From positions 1 to 30,865 of IMG/VR virus record IMGVR_UViG_3300047481_000781: 30,865 nt of DNA. One strand, given 5' to 3'. How positions within the stretch are numbered: the stretch's first letter is position 1; every line of letters starts with the position of its first letter. The translations under genes and the position numbers were made by a program. Positions 1 through 8,219 of the stretch are shown here, piece by piece. Origin of the DNA: a virus. The notes beneath the pieces are model-generated. The model had not been told where the DNA came from. It was given only the letters and a program-made list of their open reading frames with translations, and ran no database searches.

Positions 1-2
1 GT

Positions 3-857
3 TCTTGTGAGCGACTGCAGGATCAAAATTTAGATCTAGTGGCGGGCAGACCCATCATAGTGTTTGGCAATGTGTGGTGTCACAAGGATCCACAGGAAGC
101 ACAGAGATTTCGTCACCCCAGTGAATACATCCAAAGACGCATACGCTGGTTCTATTGGGACAATCCAGTGCCACATCTTCTTTACAAAGGTGCATGGAAC
201 CCACACGGATATAAAAATTTCTTGAGACTGGTGGAAGGGGACACCATGAGAACACCCAGCACCCCCCGCAGACCAGGACAATCCATCGATCGCATCAACC
301 ATCAACTGCGAGAACTCACTGCAGGCACAATCACTCATTGGAGTGACATCATGGGACCATCACGTCCAGTGCTGCCCCGCAGCAAAACTGTGCTGCTGTG
401 TCCGTCAGGTGGTGTGGTGTTTGAAAAGTATTACAATCTCAACAAGACCAACTGGATCAATCAAGTCACACAGCGCTGTCGCGCAATGGGGTTGGAAGTG
501 GAGTTGCGAGACAAACCCGGACGCAATCAGAGAGAGATTGGTGACAATAGATTGTATCAGCGATTGATGCAAAAAAATTATATGTGCACCATCAGCAATC
601 ACAGCATGGTGCCCATTGAAAGTTTGTGGGCAGGTGTGCCTGCAGTGGCCGTGGGTGCTCATGCAGCACAGGGCGGTGGTTTCAATCAGCAAGGAGAAAT
701 GACTGCTGCCATGACCACCACACTGGAAGAATTTTATCAGGATGGTGGCGCAGTTAAATGTCCAGATCAATCTCAAGTCGCCCATTGGGTGCAGCAATTG
801 TTGTTGGACTGCTATCACAAGAGAGACATCTACTCAGGAGCATGGTATCACACATGA
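3..857 (+). CDS. Glycosyltransferase-like protein (GT-B type), 5' end cut by the window
   Basis: The reading frame is open to the left edge, so the first possible start seen (GTG at 39) is probably internal and the gene begins outside the window. At least 284 residues are visible. The C-terminal third carries a stretch reading ISNHSMVPIESLWAGVPAVAV, which resembles the nucleotide-sugar-binding end of GT-B glycosyltransferases (a serine/glutamate element followed by a G-P-A-V strand). A preceding VLLCPSGGV strand fits the start of the second Rossmann domain. By family knowledge such phage proteins may glycosylate virion proteins, DNA or host surface sugar. The substrate cannot be told. The stop overlaps the next gene's start (ATGA), so the two are co-translated. 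A polysaccharide-processing protein of another type is possible. Confidence 0.6.
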   Translation, partial: SCERLQDQNLDLVAGRPIIVFGNVWCHKDPQEAQRFRHPSEYIQRRIRWFYWDNPVPHLLYKGAWNPHGYKNFLRLVEGDTMRTPSTPRRPGQSIDRINHQLRELTAGTITHWSDIMGPSRPVLPRSKTVLLCPSGGVVFEKYYNLNKTNWINQVTQRCRAMGLEVELRDKPGRNQREIGDNRLYQRLMQKNYMCTISNHSMVPIESLWAGVPAVAVGAHAAQGGGFNQQGEMTAAMTTTLEEFYQDGGAVKCPDQSQVAHWVQQLLLDCYHKRDIYSGAWYHT

Positions 858-1213
858 AAGGCGTCCGGATCACAAAGAAATACATGATTCCATCACCGTG
901 GAACATCTACTATGCCAGAGCAAGATGTCAGGCCCTGTTTAGAAATGCCTTTTGGGCATTCACACCAGAGAGTTGGTATCAGCTGTGGGTGGATTCAGGA
1001 GTGATGCAGCACAGAGGCAGACGCATTCATCAGTATCGCATGGTGAGAATGGATCCCATAGAAGCATATGGACCACACAACTGCATCATTGTGACCAATC
1101 GCATGGCCTATCGCAAGGCCATGTATGAATGCAGGCGCGCAGTGCCACGCACCAATTGGCAACCCCAACACGCAGTTAATTACAGGAGGAAAAATGAAGA
1201 AAAAAAAGTATAG
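854..1213 (+). CDS. HNH-like protein, divergent (119 aa)
   Basis: It starts at the ATG that overlaps the stop of the preceding gene by four bases (ATGA). The core RMDPIEAYGPHNCIIVTNR matches the pattern of phage HNH-type proteins, in which an R-hydrophobic-D turn is followed by a tyrosine and N-C/L-x-x-V-T. The neighbouring gene has the same core (DRINVYGHYEPGNLRWVTR), so the two look like diverged paralogues. No zinc-binding cysteine pairs are present. Nuclease function is an inference; the catalytic residues look less complete than in the downstream copy, so this one may be inactive or only DNA-binding. Confidence 0.5.
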   Translation: MKGVRITKKYMIPSPWNIYYARARCQALFRNAFWAFTPESWYQLWVDSGVMQHRGRRIHQYRMVRMDPIEAYGPHNCIIVTNRMAYRKAMYECRRAVPRTNWQPQHAVNYRRKNEEKKV

Positions 1214-1649
1214 CAGCGTGCCCATGTTCACACATTTGAGACGCAAACACAAGAGTCTCTACAACAGATGGTCACAGATGCAACGCCGAGCAGGCACACT
1301 GAAGGCCTATCGTCATGTGCGAGTGTCACCAGAATTCAAAGGTCATCAAGGATTTGTGAACTTTTATGATCACATGGGTTTGCCACCCACACCTGAACAT
1401 CAGATGGATCGCATCAATGTGTACGGACACTATGAACCCGGAAACCTGCGTTGGGTCACCAGAGATGAAAACATGAACAATATGAAAGTGCATGCCCGAG
1501 GCAATGGTCGTCTCAAAAAATTGGCCATCAAGAATGGCATCAGCACACGCACCTATTACAAACGTGTGTGGCAGGGTTGGGACATGCTGCACGCTGCCAC
1601 TTGGCCACCCGGCAGAGGTTTTTATCGCAACAGGGTCAAACGCATATGA
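1194..1649 (+). CDS. HNH endonuclease-like protein (151 aa)
   Basis: A strong ribosome binding site, AGGAGGA at 1184-1190, sets the ATG at 1194. The start lies inside the end of the previous gene. The N-terminus is lysine-rich. Residues about 20-60 contain the W..M..R...A element and a FVNFYDHMGLPP segment. Residues about 70-95 contain MDRINVYGHYEPGNLRWVTR, the signature of the phage HNH-like family whose members often read DRID..G.Y.P.N.RW.T..E. The C-terminus has a short basic helix-turn-helix-like stretch (AIKNGISTRTYYKRVWQGW) that probably binds DNA. Free-standing genes of this type are often homing endonucleases in phages. The MCP intron in the same genome lacks its own endonuclease, so a link in trans is possible but unproven. 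Confidence 0.7.
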   Translation: MKKKKYSSVPMFTHLRRKHKSLYNRWSQMQRRAGTLKAYRHVRVSPEFKGHQGFVNFYDHMGLPPTPEHQMDRINVYGHYEPGNLRWVTRDENMNNMKVHARGNGRLKKLAIKNGISTRTYYKRVWQGWDMLHAATWPPGRGFYRNRVKRI

Positions 1650-1831
1650 GCATGCAGCAGTGGGATCCTTATGAATTCTTGTGCCGTATCACAGAGTTGT
1701 GTGAAAATCTCAACAAGAGAATTGCTCAGCAAGAAAAACAAATTGCTGCACTCAATACCTGTGTGGATGCCATAGCAAGACAGATATTGGCAGATCACAA
1801 TTACAAATCCAAACACAATAAACTCAAATGA
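1646..1831 (+). CDS. Small coiled-coil protein of unknown function (61 aa)
   Basis: The start at 1646 overlaps the previous stop (ATGA), and the gene's own stop overlaps the next start in the same way, so it sits inside a translationally coupled run. The protein is almost wholly helical: residues about 10-50 show heptad spacing of L, I and A (LCRITELCENLNKRIAQQEK and onward). The C-terminus is basic. There is no recognisable domain. It could be an assembly or regulatory factor. The reading-frame evidence comes from the overlaps and codon style rather than from homology. Confidence 0.55.
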   Translation: MSMQQWDPYEFLCRITELCENLNKRIAQQEKQIAALNTCVDAIARQILADHNYKSKHNKLK

Positions 1832-2409
1832 CTGGCACAGCACACGTGATCGGCAATGGCGCCAGCAATCACATGGTGCACATACCTGTGCATTTCACGG
1901 TGAGCTGCAACATACCCACACATAGAGTGCCATTTGATGTGACCACCATCATAGACACCCGTGTGATTGATGTGATGCTGGAAAGAAAAGTGCATTTCAC
2001 TCAGACCATATGGTGCACACAGGTGGTGCGTGATTATGCTCGTAAAAAATCTGTGGAAGGAGATTTTGTGGCACTGCTGGAACCACAGCACAGAAAAAGT
2101 TCAGGACATCAAGCAGCGGATCAATGTGCAAAAATGGGTTATGCTCAGGTACATCTGTGGGGCATGGACAGCATGTATAGATCGGATCTCAGCAGTCAGA
2201 TGGATGTGATCATACCCAGACCAGGCCGTGCCAACATGACAGTGGAGTGGCGTGATCATTGGCGCCGAATATTTGACACACATATCAAGACCAAATTTTA
2301 TGTGCATACTCAAGGCGTAAATACCCTACACAAGGATTATGGTGAAAACTATCAAATCATCTCACATGAAACAGGAGATAATGCATCGCCTGCAGATTCA
2401 CAAGCATGA
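1828..2409 (+). CDS. Unknown protein with an N-terminal nucleotide-binding-like motif (193 aa)
   Basis: It begins at an ATGA overlap with the preceding gene. The N-terminus reads AHVIGNGASNHM. A VIGNGxS turn is typical of Rossmann-like proteins of the DUF115/sugar-transfer type. A second motif, VHLWGMDSMY at about residues 108-118, is of the kind seen after a beta strand in those folds. Because it sits next to a glycosyltransferase-like gene, a role in sugar transfer or modification is a reasonable guess but is inference. The C-terminal end overlaps the next gene in another frame. Confidence 0.5.
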   Translation: MTGTAHVIGNGASNHMVHIPVHFTVSCNIPTHRVPFDVTTIIDTRVIDVMLERKVHFTQTIWCTQVVRDYARKKSVEGDFVALLEPQHRKSSGHQAADQCAKMGYAQVHLWGMDSMYRSDLSSQMDVIIPRPGRANMTVEWRDHWRRIFDTHIKTKFYVHTQGVNTLHKDYGENYQIISHETGDNASPADSQA

Positions 2410-2671
2410 TCGCACTCATGTGGTGATCACCAGAGATCCTCGCACCAGCATACACAATTTTGTGCATCTGCATCGTCAGTTTAATCTGCGTGCTGTGGTT
2501 GTCACAGGATTTGCATGGAGTAGGAGCATGACACATCAACAGATCAAATGGATGAATCAGCAGTATCGCTCTCAAGGTTGTGTGTGCGTGCCCATATTGA
2601 GCACACAGGTGGGTTTTAAAGGCGCAGCATTCTACCTTATACACGCTCAAATTAATCACAACGATAAATAA
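2366..2671 (+). CDS. Unknown protein (about 101 aa, start uncertain)
   Basis: The frame is open from 2339. The ATG at 2366 is favoured, but ATG 2381 has a close AGGAG at 2373-2377 (only 3 bases away) and ATG 2339 is also possible. Any of them overlaps the end of the preceding gene by about 30-70 bases. The sequence shows alternating beta and alpha elements (HVVITRDPRTS; RAVVVTGFAW; CVCVPIL), suggesting a small alpha/beta fold. I do not recognise the family. The stop codon lies inside the promoter motif at 2663-2670. Confidence 0.5.
   Translation: MKQEIMHRLQIHKHDRTHVVITRDPRTSIHNFVHLHRQFNLRAVVVTGFAWSRSMTHQQIKWMNQQYRSQGCVCVPILSTQVGFKGAAFYLIHAQINHNDK
2663..2670 (+). promoter_or_regulatory. T4-type late promoter core (GATAAATA)
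   Basis: It matches the T4 late-promoter core TATAAATA at seven of eight positions and belongs to a set of identical ATAAATA motifs at operon boundaries in this window. By analogy with T4, transcription would start about six bases after the motif, near 2676. That leaves only about five bases before the ATG at 2681, so the fibre operon mRNA may be almost leaderless. Confidence 0.5.
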
Positions 2672-2680
2672 CACAACGCA

Positions 2681-2863
2681 ATGCAAACCATAAAAACATT
2701 TAGGGTTGATTTTGATGACTGGTATACGGCCAATTATCCCAGTGCAAAAAAAAACGATAAAAAATTAAAAAAAAGTTTGGCAGATGAATATCAACGCAGT
2801 GTGGCCACAGCAGAGTTTACCAAACTGATAAATTATTTAATGCACGTAGGAGCAATCAAATGA
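2681..2863 (+). CDS. Small basic hypothetical protein (60 aa)
   Basis: This is the first gene after the late-promoter motif, and its stop overlaps the start of the long fibre gene (ATGA). It is lysine-rich in the middle (SAKKNDKKLKKS) and predicted mostly helical. No ribosome binding site is visible just upstream. No family is recognised. Its place at the head of the fibre operon suggests a small structural or chaperone role, by inference only. Confidence 0.5.
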   Translation: MQTIKTFRVDFDDWYTANYPSAKKNDKKLKKSLADEYQRSVATAEFTKLINYLMHVGAIK

Positions 2864-4920
2864 CCATCACACTAAGAACGCAGAGTCAAACAGGAACTAC
2901 CACCAAAGGCAGCTCACTCACTCATGCTGAGCTGGATGACAATTTTATAGATCTTTTAACCAACAAAATTAACCCCATAGATGTGCGTGGTGACTCCGGC
3001 ACACAATTGGTGGGACAATCACTCACCAACGAAATACTACAAGTGGTGGGCGGCACAGGCATCAGCACTGAAGTGACATCAGATTCAGCAGGTCAGGCCA
3101 AAGTTATTATCACCAACACCAGTGCAGGTGCCACCATCACTGATGACACTGCTACCAATGCTACCAGATACATCCTATTTGAAGATGTGACCACAGGCAA
3201 TCTTACTTCTGTGAATGTAAGTTCCAGCAAATTAACATTCAATCCTAGCTCAGGACAGATGCAGGTCACTGAACTCAGCACTGACAGCATCACCAGCAAA
3301 AGTGCCAACAGTGCCATAGTGATTGCACCAGATGGCACAGGCGACGTGCATCTCAACGCAGACTCAGTGCGTATTGGTGACAACAATACAGATGCCACTT
3401 TAGTAACTCGTGGCACAGGTGATTTGATTTTAACCACCAACGAAGGCAGTGGCACCGAAGGTGTCATACGCATCTATGATGGCGTAAATGGCAACATTGA
3501 ACTCACACCCAATGGCACAGGTCAGGTCAAAATAGATTACAGTTTGTGGCCAGTGTCAGATGGCACTGCCAGTCAAGTGCTCAGCACCAATGGATCAGGT
3601 GTGTTGAGTTGGACCACTTTGAGTGGTGATGTTACGGGTCCAGGATCCAGCACAGACAATGCCATCACAAGATTTGATGCCACCACAGGTAAAATTATAC
3701 AGAACAGTCAGGTCACTGTGGCAGATGATGGTGCCATCACAGCACCTCAAGTGGGCAGTGTGATTCCTTTCTATTTTGCCAACCAAGCAGCATTTCCTTC
3801 AGCGGCCACCTATCATGGCGCCATAGCACACAGTCATTCAGATGGCAAGATGTATTTTGCACACAGCAGTGTGTGGAATGCACTGGCCAATGCTGCAGAT
3901 GCTTTTGTGCCAGCGTCACCAGGTGAGATAGGCGCTACCACTCCAGATGTGGGTAATTTTACAGATCTTAAAGTTAAATCTGCTTCCAGCACAGTGAAAG
4001 AATTGCAACTGCACGATCAAGACAACAGCAATTATGTGGGTTTCAAAGCACCCACCACTGTATCTAGCAACAAGGTTTGGGTATTGCCCGCCACAGATGG
4101 CACCAATGGTCAGATGCTGACCACAGATGGTTCTGCCACATTGAGTTGGACCACTGCCAGCACAGAACTCCTCACAGACACCACACCACAACTGGGTGGT
4201 GATTTGGATGTGAACACCAGAAAGATTGTGAGCACTGCCAGCGGCAACATAGAATTGCAACCAGACGGCGGCGGAGATGTGTATCTTACGGCAGACACCA
4301 TTAGAGTGGGCGACAACAACGCCAATGTGACCATTACCACCAACGGCACAGGTGATTTGATCCTTAACACCAACGCTGGTTCAAGTTCAGGTTCCATAAC
4401 CATTGAAGATGGCAGCAACGGTGACATCACACTGGCACCCAACGGCACAGGTCGTGTGGAAATATTGGGCACTGCCAATCAGCAGGCCGGCATCAGATTG
4501 TTTGAAGAACTCAGCAGCGCAGGCAACACTCAAAGCACACTGTTGCAAGCAAGCAAATTCATATCTGCAGACATTACACTTACTCTGCCCAACACCACCA
4601 GCACCTTGGGTTATCAGAATTTACCAGCAGTGGGCACTAAGACAGGTTCTTACACATTGGCCACAGGCGATGTGGGCAAGTATGTGCAAGTGGGATCAGG
4701 CGGTTCAATCACCATACCCAATGCCACATTTGCAGAAGGCGATGTGATAGTGATTGTGAACAATCACACAGCGGCCATCACCATCACCTGCACCATCACT
4801 GATGCCTACATAGGCGGTACCAACACAGACAAGGCCACTGTGAGTTTGGCAACTCGCGGTGTGTGCAACATTTTATTCTTGAGTGGCACTGCTTGTATCA
4901 TCACTGGAAATGTGAGCTAA
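2860..4920 (+). CDS. Tail-fibre/adhesin protein with repeated beta modules (686 aa)
   Basis: The N-terminus reads MTITLRTQSQTGTTTKGSSL followed by LTHAELDDNFIDL, the typical attachment end of marine-phage tail fibres. The body repeats a glycine/asparagine-rich beta module: blocks around residues 150-225 and 465-540 both run from an IELQPDGGGDV- or IVIAPDGTGDV-type strand through RVGDNN and NGTGDLIL to a PNGTGxVxI end. Two further elements of the type LSTNGSGVLSWTT and LTTDGSATLSWTT repeat between them. The C-terminus contains a GDVGKYVQVGSGGSITIPN module. Such repeats form trimeric beta-structured fibres. The start is fixed by the ATGA overlap with the upstream small gene. The receptor is unknown. 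Confidence 0.85.
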   Translation: MTITLRTQSQTGTTTKGSSLTHAELDDNFIDLLTNKINPIDVRGDSGTQLVGQSLTNEILQVVGGTGISTEVTSDSAGQAKVIITNTSAGATITDDTATNATRYILFEDVTTGNLTSVNVSSSKLTFNPSSGQMQVTELSTDSITSKSANSAIVIAPDGTGDVHLNADSVRIGDNNTDATLVTRGTGDLILTTNEGSGTEGVIRIYDGVNGNIELTPNGTGQVKIDYSLWPVSDGTASQVLSTNGSGVLSWTTLSGDVTGPGSSTDNAITRFDATTGKIIQNSQVTVADDGAITAPQVGSVIPFYFANQAAFPSAATYHGAIAHSHSDGKMYFAHSSVWNALANAADAFVPASPGEIGATTPDVGNFTDLKVKSASSTVKELQLHDQDNSNYVGFKAPTTVSSNKVWVLPATDGTNGQMLTTDGSATLSWTTASTELLTDTTPQLGGDLDVNTRKIVSTASGNIELQPDGGGDVYLTADTIRVGDNNANVTITTNGTGDLILNTNAGSSSGSITIEDGSNGDITLAPNGTGRVEILGTANQQAGIRLFEELSSAGNTQSTLLQASKFISADITLTLPNTTSTLGYQNLPAVGTKTGSYTLATGDVGKYVQVGSGGSITIPNATFAEGDVIVIVNNHTAAITITCTITDAYIGGTNTDKATVSLATRGVCNILFLSGTACIITGNVS

Positions 4921-4923
4921 ACC

Positions 4924-5658
4924 ATGACTGGTATTCTGTGTTCAATCGCTGGAGCAACCTACGCCGCCGCTGGTAGAACTGCCAAGACTGTCACTGCCAA
5001 TGGCACAGCAAAAATTAGCACCTCACAAAGCAAGTTTGGTGGAGCAAGTGGATCTATAGGAGCAGATGGCACCAATGGTGAACATATCAGTATTGCAGCA
5101 GCAAATTGTGAGGATATAAGAAATTGGGCAACATATGATGGATTCACTGCTGAAACTTTTGTAAGACACACCGGACTAACTGAAATTGATGATGGAGGAC
5201 CCAGTTTGATGGGAGTGATGGAAGCTGTAGATAATCCATATGAATGGAGTTTTGGCACTGAAAGAAATGGCAATGTAAGATTTGCTTATTTTAAAACTGA
5301 TAATTCTCTTGTGAGTTCATTGAATACTGCCAACAGTCTCATAGCAATAAACACCTGGTATCATATAGCATTTGTAAAAAATGGAACCAGTCTTAAGATT
5401 TATATTGATGGCGTAGAAAAAGCAAGTCAAACAATATCCAACACTCCAAGAACTTTAGCAAGAGATTTTGTTATGGGCAGTTTATATCGTGTGGGAGCAA
5501 GAGCTTTTGTGGATGAAGTGCGTATCAGTAAAATTGCTCGTTATACCGCAGGTTTCACACCAACAACCTCAGCATTCACCAATGATGCCAACACTCTATT
5601 GCTGTTGCACTGTGATGGCGCCAATAATTCAACCACATTCACAGATGACAACGCATAA
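4924..5658 (+). CDS. LamG/concanavalin A-like lectin-fold adhesin (244 aa)
   Basis: The protein carries a laminin-G/concanavalin-like jelly-roll. Characteristic elements are the AETFVRHTG strand, WYHIAFVKNGTSLKIYIDG (the family's W-H-x-A-x-V...G...L...Y-V/I-D-G core) and VDEVRISKIARYTAGFTP, the usual closing strand of phage LamG adhesins, with NTLLLLHCDGANN at the end. Its function is likely carbohydrate binding at the fibre tip. It follows the long fibre gene by three bases and shares its operon. The DNA is richer in A and T, with fewer of the CACAG-type codons of its neighbours, which suggests acquisition from another source. Confidence 0.8.
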   Translation: MTGILCSIAGATYAAAGRTAKTVTANGTAKISTSQSKFGGASGSIGADGTNGEHISIAAANCEDIRNWATYDGFTAETFVRHTGLTEIDDGGPSLMGVMEAVDNPYEWSFGTERNGNVRFAYFKTDNSLVSSLNTANSLIAINTWYHIAFVKNGTSLKIYIDGVEKASQTISNTPRTLARDFVMGSLYRVGARAFVDEVRISKIARYTAGFTPTTSAFTNDANTLLLLHCDGANNSTTFTDDNA

Positions 5659-5660
5659 AC

Positions 5661-5668
5661 CATAAATA
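5661..5668 (+). promoter_or_regulatory. T4-type late promoter core (CATAAATA)
   Basis: An exact ATAAATA core lies in the 26-base gap between two fibre genes. The predicted start of transcription, near 5674, leaves a leader of about 10 bases. The ribosome binding site GAAGGAG at 5670-5676 lies at or across that start, so a downstream shift of the start would remove it. Confidence 0.6.
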
Positions 5669-5684
5669 TTGAAGGAGAACACAC

Positions 5685-6782
5685 ATGCCCACATGGCCAT
5701 CAGCAACCAAAGCAAGCACCGCAAACGTGGATGCTGGCACAGATCAGATCAGTCTGGCCCGAGCAGACATCAAACAGAACATAGACAATGTGAATGACAT
5801 CATTGACACGTTGAACATTGGGTCACCCACCAACGGTGATCTCATGCAATACAGCAGCAGCACCTCCAAGTGGGAAAAGGTCAGTGCCACTTCTGTGGGA
5901 CAAACTGCACAATTGATTATTCCATTCACGGGTTGGGTTGTATCAGAAGCAGCAGCGGACAGCAACACCAGTTCAGCAGGTGCAGAAGCAAGAAAATTTA
6001 GACAGGCGTTGTTGGGTGGAGCATATTATTTGAGAGGTCCCAGCACAGCACCCGCACTCACAGCAGCAGCAGACACCTATGGCACCATCACAGGTGCTTC
6101 AGTCACACGTGCCACACCCACACTGGTGGAACCCACAGGATATTCATTTAGTATTTCTGGTGGCAACTATGCAGGCAACATTACCAATGGTGTGCTTAAC
6201 AGCACAGGGCCATTTTCATTCACCACCAATGTGGGATCAGGCAGCGGTTCTAGTTCAGGTCGTTGTTGGTACGCCACAGGATATGACAACTATGTGACCT
6301 TGCCCACAGGCACCTACACTGTGGAAATACGCACTGCCAACACCAGCAGCAGTGCTTGGACCAACACCCACACATACCATTCTGGTTTGAATTCCGACAA
6401 TGACACCATTGACAATATGAGTGTGTACAATCGCACAGACAATGTGATGATCACACCTCAAAATGAAGCAGGTTTCACACCCAGTGACACACAGTTGAAT
6501 CCTGCAGCATGGCCAGTCAACAGCATGGCAGTGTTCACACTGAGTGGCACTAAAAATATACAATTTGTTAACAGAGTGAATCCCAACACCATTGACACTG
6601 CCACAGATGATGCTTTAGGCATAAAAACTATTAATCTTGAAAATTTTACTTCTGGTGATCTCACACCACAAAGCAGTGGCAGCACATGGCATTTTTTCAA
6701 AAACAGCGCTTATATTCCTGCCAAATTGGGATGGGTCACACTGGTGCCCAACACTTGGATTGTGATCACAAAATTAAGCTAA
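5685..6782 (+). CDS. Tail-fibre protein (365 aa)
   Basis: The start ATG follows the strong site GAAGGAG. The N-terminus (MPTWPSATKASTANVDAGTD, then an ARADIKQNIDNVNDII helix) matches the N-termini of the fibre genes at 23233 and 24949, so it is probably a shared virion-attachment module. The middle is beta-rich with serine/threonine/glycine stretches (residues about 170-230, including GSGSGSSSGRCWYATGY). The C-terminus ends in a KLGWVTLVPNTWIVITKLS segment. No enzymatic motif is seen. Role: receptor binding or fibre, by analogy. Confidence 0.75.
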   Translation: MPTWPSATKASTANVDAGTDQISLARADIKQNIDNVNDIIDTLNIGSPTNGDLMQYSSSTSKWEKVSATSVGQTAQLIIPFTGWVVSEAAADSNTSSAGAEARKFRQALLGGAYYLRGPSTAPALTAAADTYGTITGASVTRATPTLVEPTGYSFSISGGNYAGNITNGVLNSTGPFSFTTNVGSGSGSSSGRCWYATGYDNYVTLPTGTYTVEIRTANTSSSAWTNTHTYHSGLNSDNDTIDNMSVYNRTDNVMITPQNEAGFTPSDTQLNPAAWPVNSMAVFTLSGTKNIQFVNRVNPNTIDTATDDALGIKTINLENFTSGDLTPQSSGSTWHFFKNSAYIPAKLGWVTLVPNTWIVITKLS

Positions 6783-6804
6783 ACACAATGAAACACACAA
6801 CAAC

Positions 6805-6812
6805 CATAAATA
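6805..6812 (+). promoter_or_regulatory. T4-type late promoter core (CATAAATA)
   Basis: It lies in the 74-base gap before the gene at 6857. The predicted start near 6818 falls inside a perfect ten-base palindrome, TGTTCGAACA (6817-6826). The leader is about 40 bases and has AAGGAGA (6843-6849) before the ATG. Confidence 0.6.
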
Positions 6813-6856
6813 AGCATGTTCGAACACAACAACACAACCTTATAAGGAGAAATTAA

Positions 6857-7276
6857 ATGTCAAGTTTTGCAGACTACACAGAAAACCGCACATTAGACTT
6901 TTGGTTCAAGGCCAATTCATTATCCACCACAGCACCTGCCACAGTGTATGTGGGTTTGGCCACCAGCACAGATTCAGCTGGTGACACACTGGCAGATTTG
7001 GAGGCCAACACACAGGATGACGAAGTGAGCGGCAACGGATACAGCAGACAATCAGTAACTTTTGCGTCAGCATCAGGCGGATCAATCAGCACCAATGCCA
7101 CAGTGACTTTCACAGCATCAGGTGGCAACTGGGGCACAATCACCCACGTGGCCATATTTGATTCCGCAACCAGCGGCCAAGTGCTTGCGGCAGGCGCTTT
7201 GACCAGCTCTAAAGTGATCTCTAATGGAGACTCACTACAAATAGCATCGGGCAATCTCACAGTAACCCTAGCATAA
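6857..7276 (+). CDS. Phage tail-fibre family protein (139 aa)
   Basis: The sequence follows a common phage family. An N-terminal W-containing helix is followed by PATVYVGLATS, then EVSGNGYSRQSVTF, a NATVTFTASGGNWGTITHVA core, a FDSATSGQVLAAGAL turn and a GDSLQIASGNLTVTL end. Members are small beta-sandwich proteins found beside fibre genes and annotated as tail-fibre or receptor-binding components. It begins after AAGGAGA, is the first gene of its transcript, and is followed by a serine/threonine-rich fibre and the fibre-tail adaptor. Confidence 0.75.
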   Translation: MSSFADYTENRTLDFWFKANSLSTTAPATVYVGLATSTDSAGDTLADLEANTQDDEVSGNGYSRQSVTFASASGGSISTNATVTFTASGGNWGTITHVAIFDSATSGQVLAAGALTSSKVISNGDSLQIASGNLTVTLA

Positions 7277-7289
7277 TCGGAGCACGTGA

Positions 7290-8219
7290 GTGGCCGACAT
7301 ACTGTACGTCATTGACGGATATGTAGATCCAGGATATGTGGTGGCCACCAGAGATGCCTCTGCCACATTCATCAGCAACAGCACAGGTCAATGGCAGGAC
7401 ATGGGCACCTGGCAAGAACCAGGTCAAGAAGTTTGGCAACCATTCATTGCCACTGCTATCACACAGCAAGGATTTGAACCTGTCACCCTATCTGCCACCA
7501 GCACAATCTCATCCACTGCCACAGTGACCGTCACGGTCACTTTTGCCGCGCAGAGCACCATGGATGTCACTGCCAATTTGGTGGGCGATGGCGCCACCAT
7601 CAAAGTAAGTTCAGGCACACTCATAGCGTTGGGCACACTGCAGAGCACAGGTGCCAGCACCATTAACAGTGTCACTCAGATGCAGACTGAGGAAAATCAT
7701 ATCGAACGCAGCAGCAGCACCATTCAAAGCACCACCACACACATCACCACTGCCACACTGAACGCTGCAGGTGAAAGCAGCATGGTCAGCACAGCACAAG
7801 TGATCAGTGCCATCACCGTGGGAATACAGTTGCAATTTCAAGCTCAAACCACAATCACTTCGGTATTGGGTTTGACTGCCAGTGCTCAATTAGACAGCAC
7901 CAGCAGCACCACTGCCTCTGCCACAAGAATCAGAAACGCTCAAACCATATTCACCGCAATCAGCACAGTGAGCAGCACAGGTGGCACACTCCAGCAAGTC
8001 ACGGTGAGTTTGCCTGCAGTGACCAGCAGTTTGGCCACATTGATTGCCTACAGTGTGGATCCTGAACGCATATTGCGCATCTTGAGTGAAAGTCGTATAA
8101 ATATGATTACTGAAGAAACCAGAGCACAACAAATCTTAAGCGAGACACGCAACCTGGTGGTACAGCACACCCAACTAGTGGATATTGCTGGCACACCCAT
8201 AGACAGGAGAGAAGGATAG
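7290..8219 (+). CDS. Ser/Thr-rich fibre protein with a C-terminal attachment segment (309 aa)
   Basis: It starts at a GTG (7290) spaced seven bases from CGGAG. The N-terminus reads DGYVDPGYV, a short element also seen in the 36-aa product at 24735 (STGYVSADYV). Residues about 70-250 are a low-complexity beta repeat rich in S, T, A and I, likely a fibrous shaft. The last 45 residues form a helical, charged tail with two related units (ERILRILSESR and QQILSETRNL), a pattern typical of the adaptor-facing end of such phage proteins. It abuts the fibre-tail adaptor gene with no gap. Confidence 0.65.
   Translation: MADILYVIDGYVDPGYVVATRDASATFISNSTGQWQDMGTWQEPGQEVWQPFIATAITQQGFEPVTLSATSTISSTATVTVTVTFAAQSTMDVTANLVGDGATIKVSSGTLIALGTLQSTGASTINSVTQMQTEENHIERSSSTIQSTTTHITTATLNAAGESSMVSTAQVISAITVGIQLQFQAQTTITSVLGLTASAQLDSTSSTTASATRIRNAQTIFTAISTVSSTGGTLQQVTVSLPAVTSSLATLIAYSVDPERILRILSESRINMITEETRAQQILSETRNLVVQHTQLVDIAGTPIDRREG

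Noticed and set aside
3093-3473. Long antisense frames in the fibre genes (also at 4110-4478, 6874-7260, 16897-17577)
   Set aside because: They mirror repetitive Thr/Ser/Gly codons of the real fibre or tape-measure genes and lack their own start signals.
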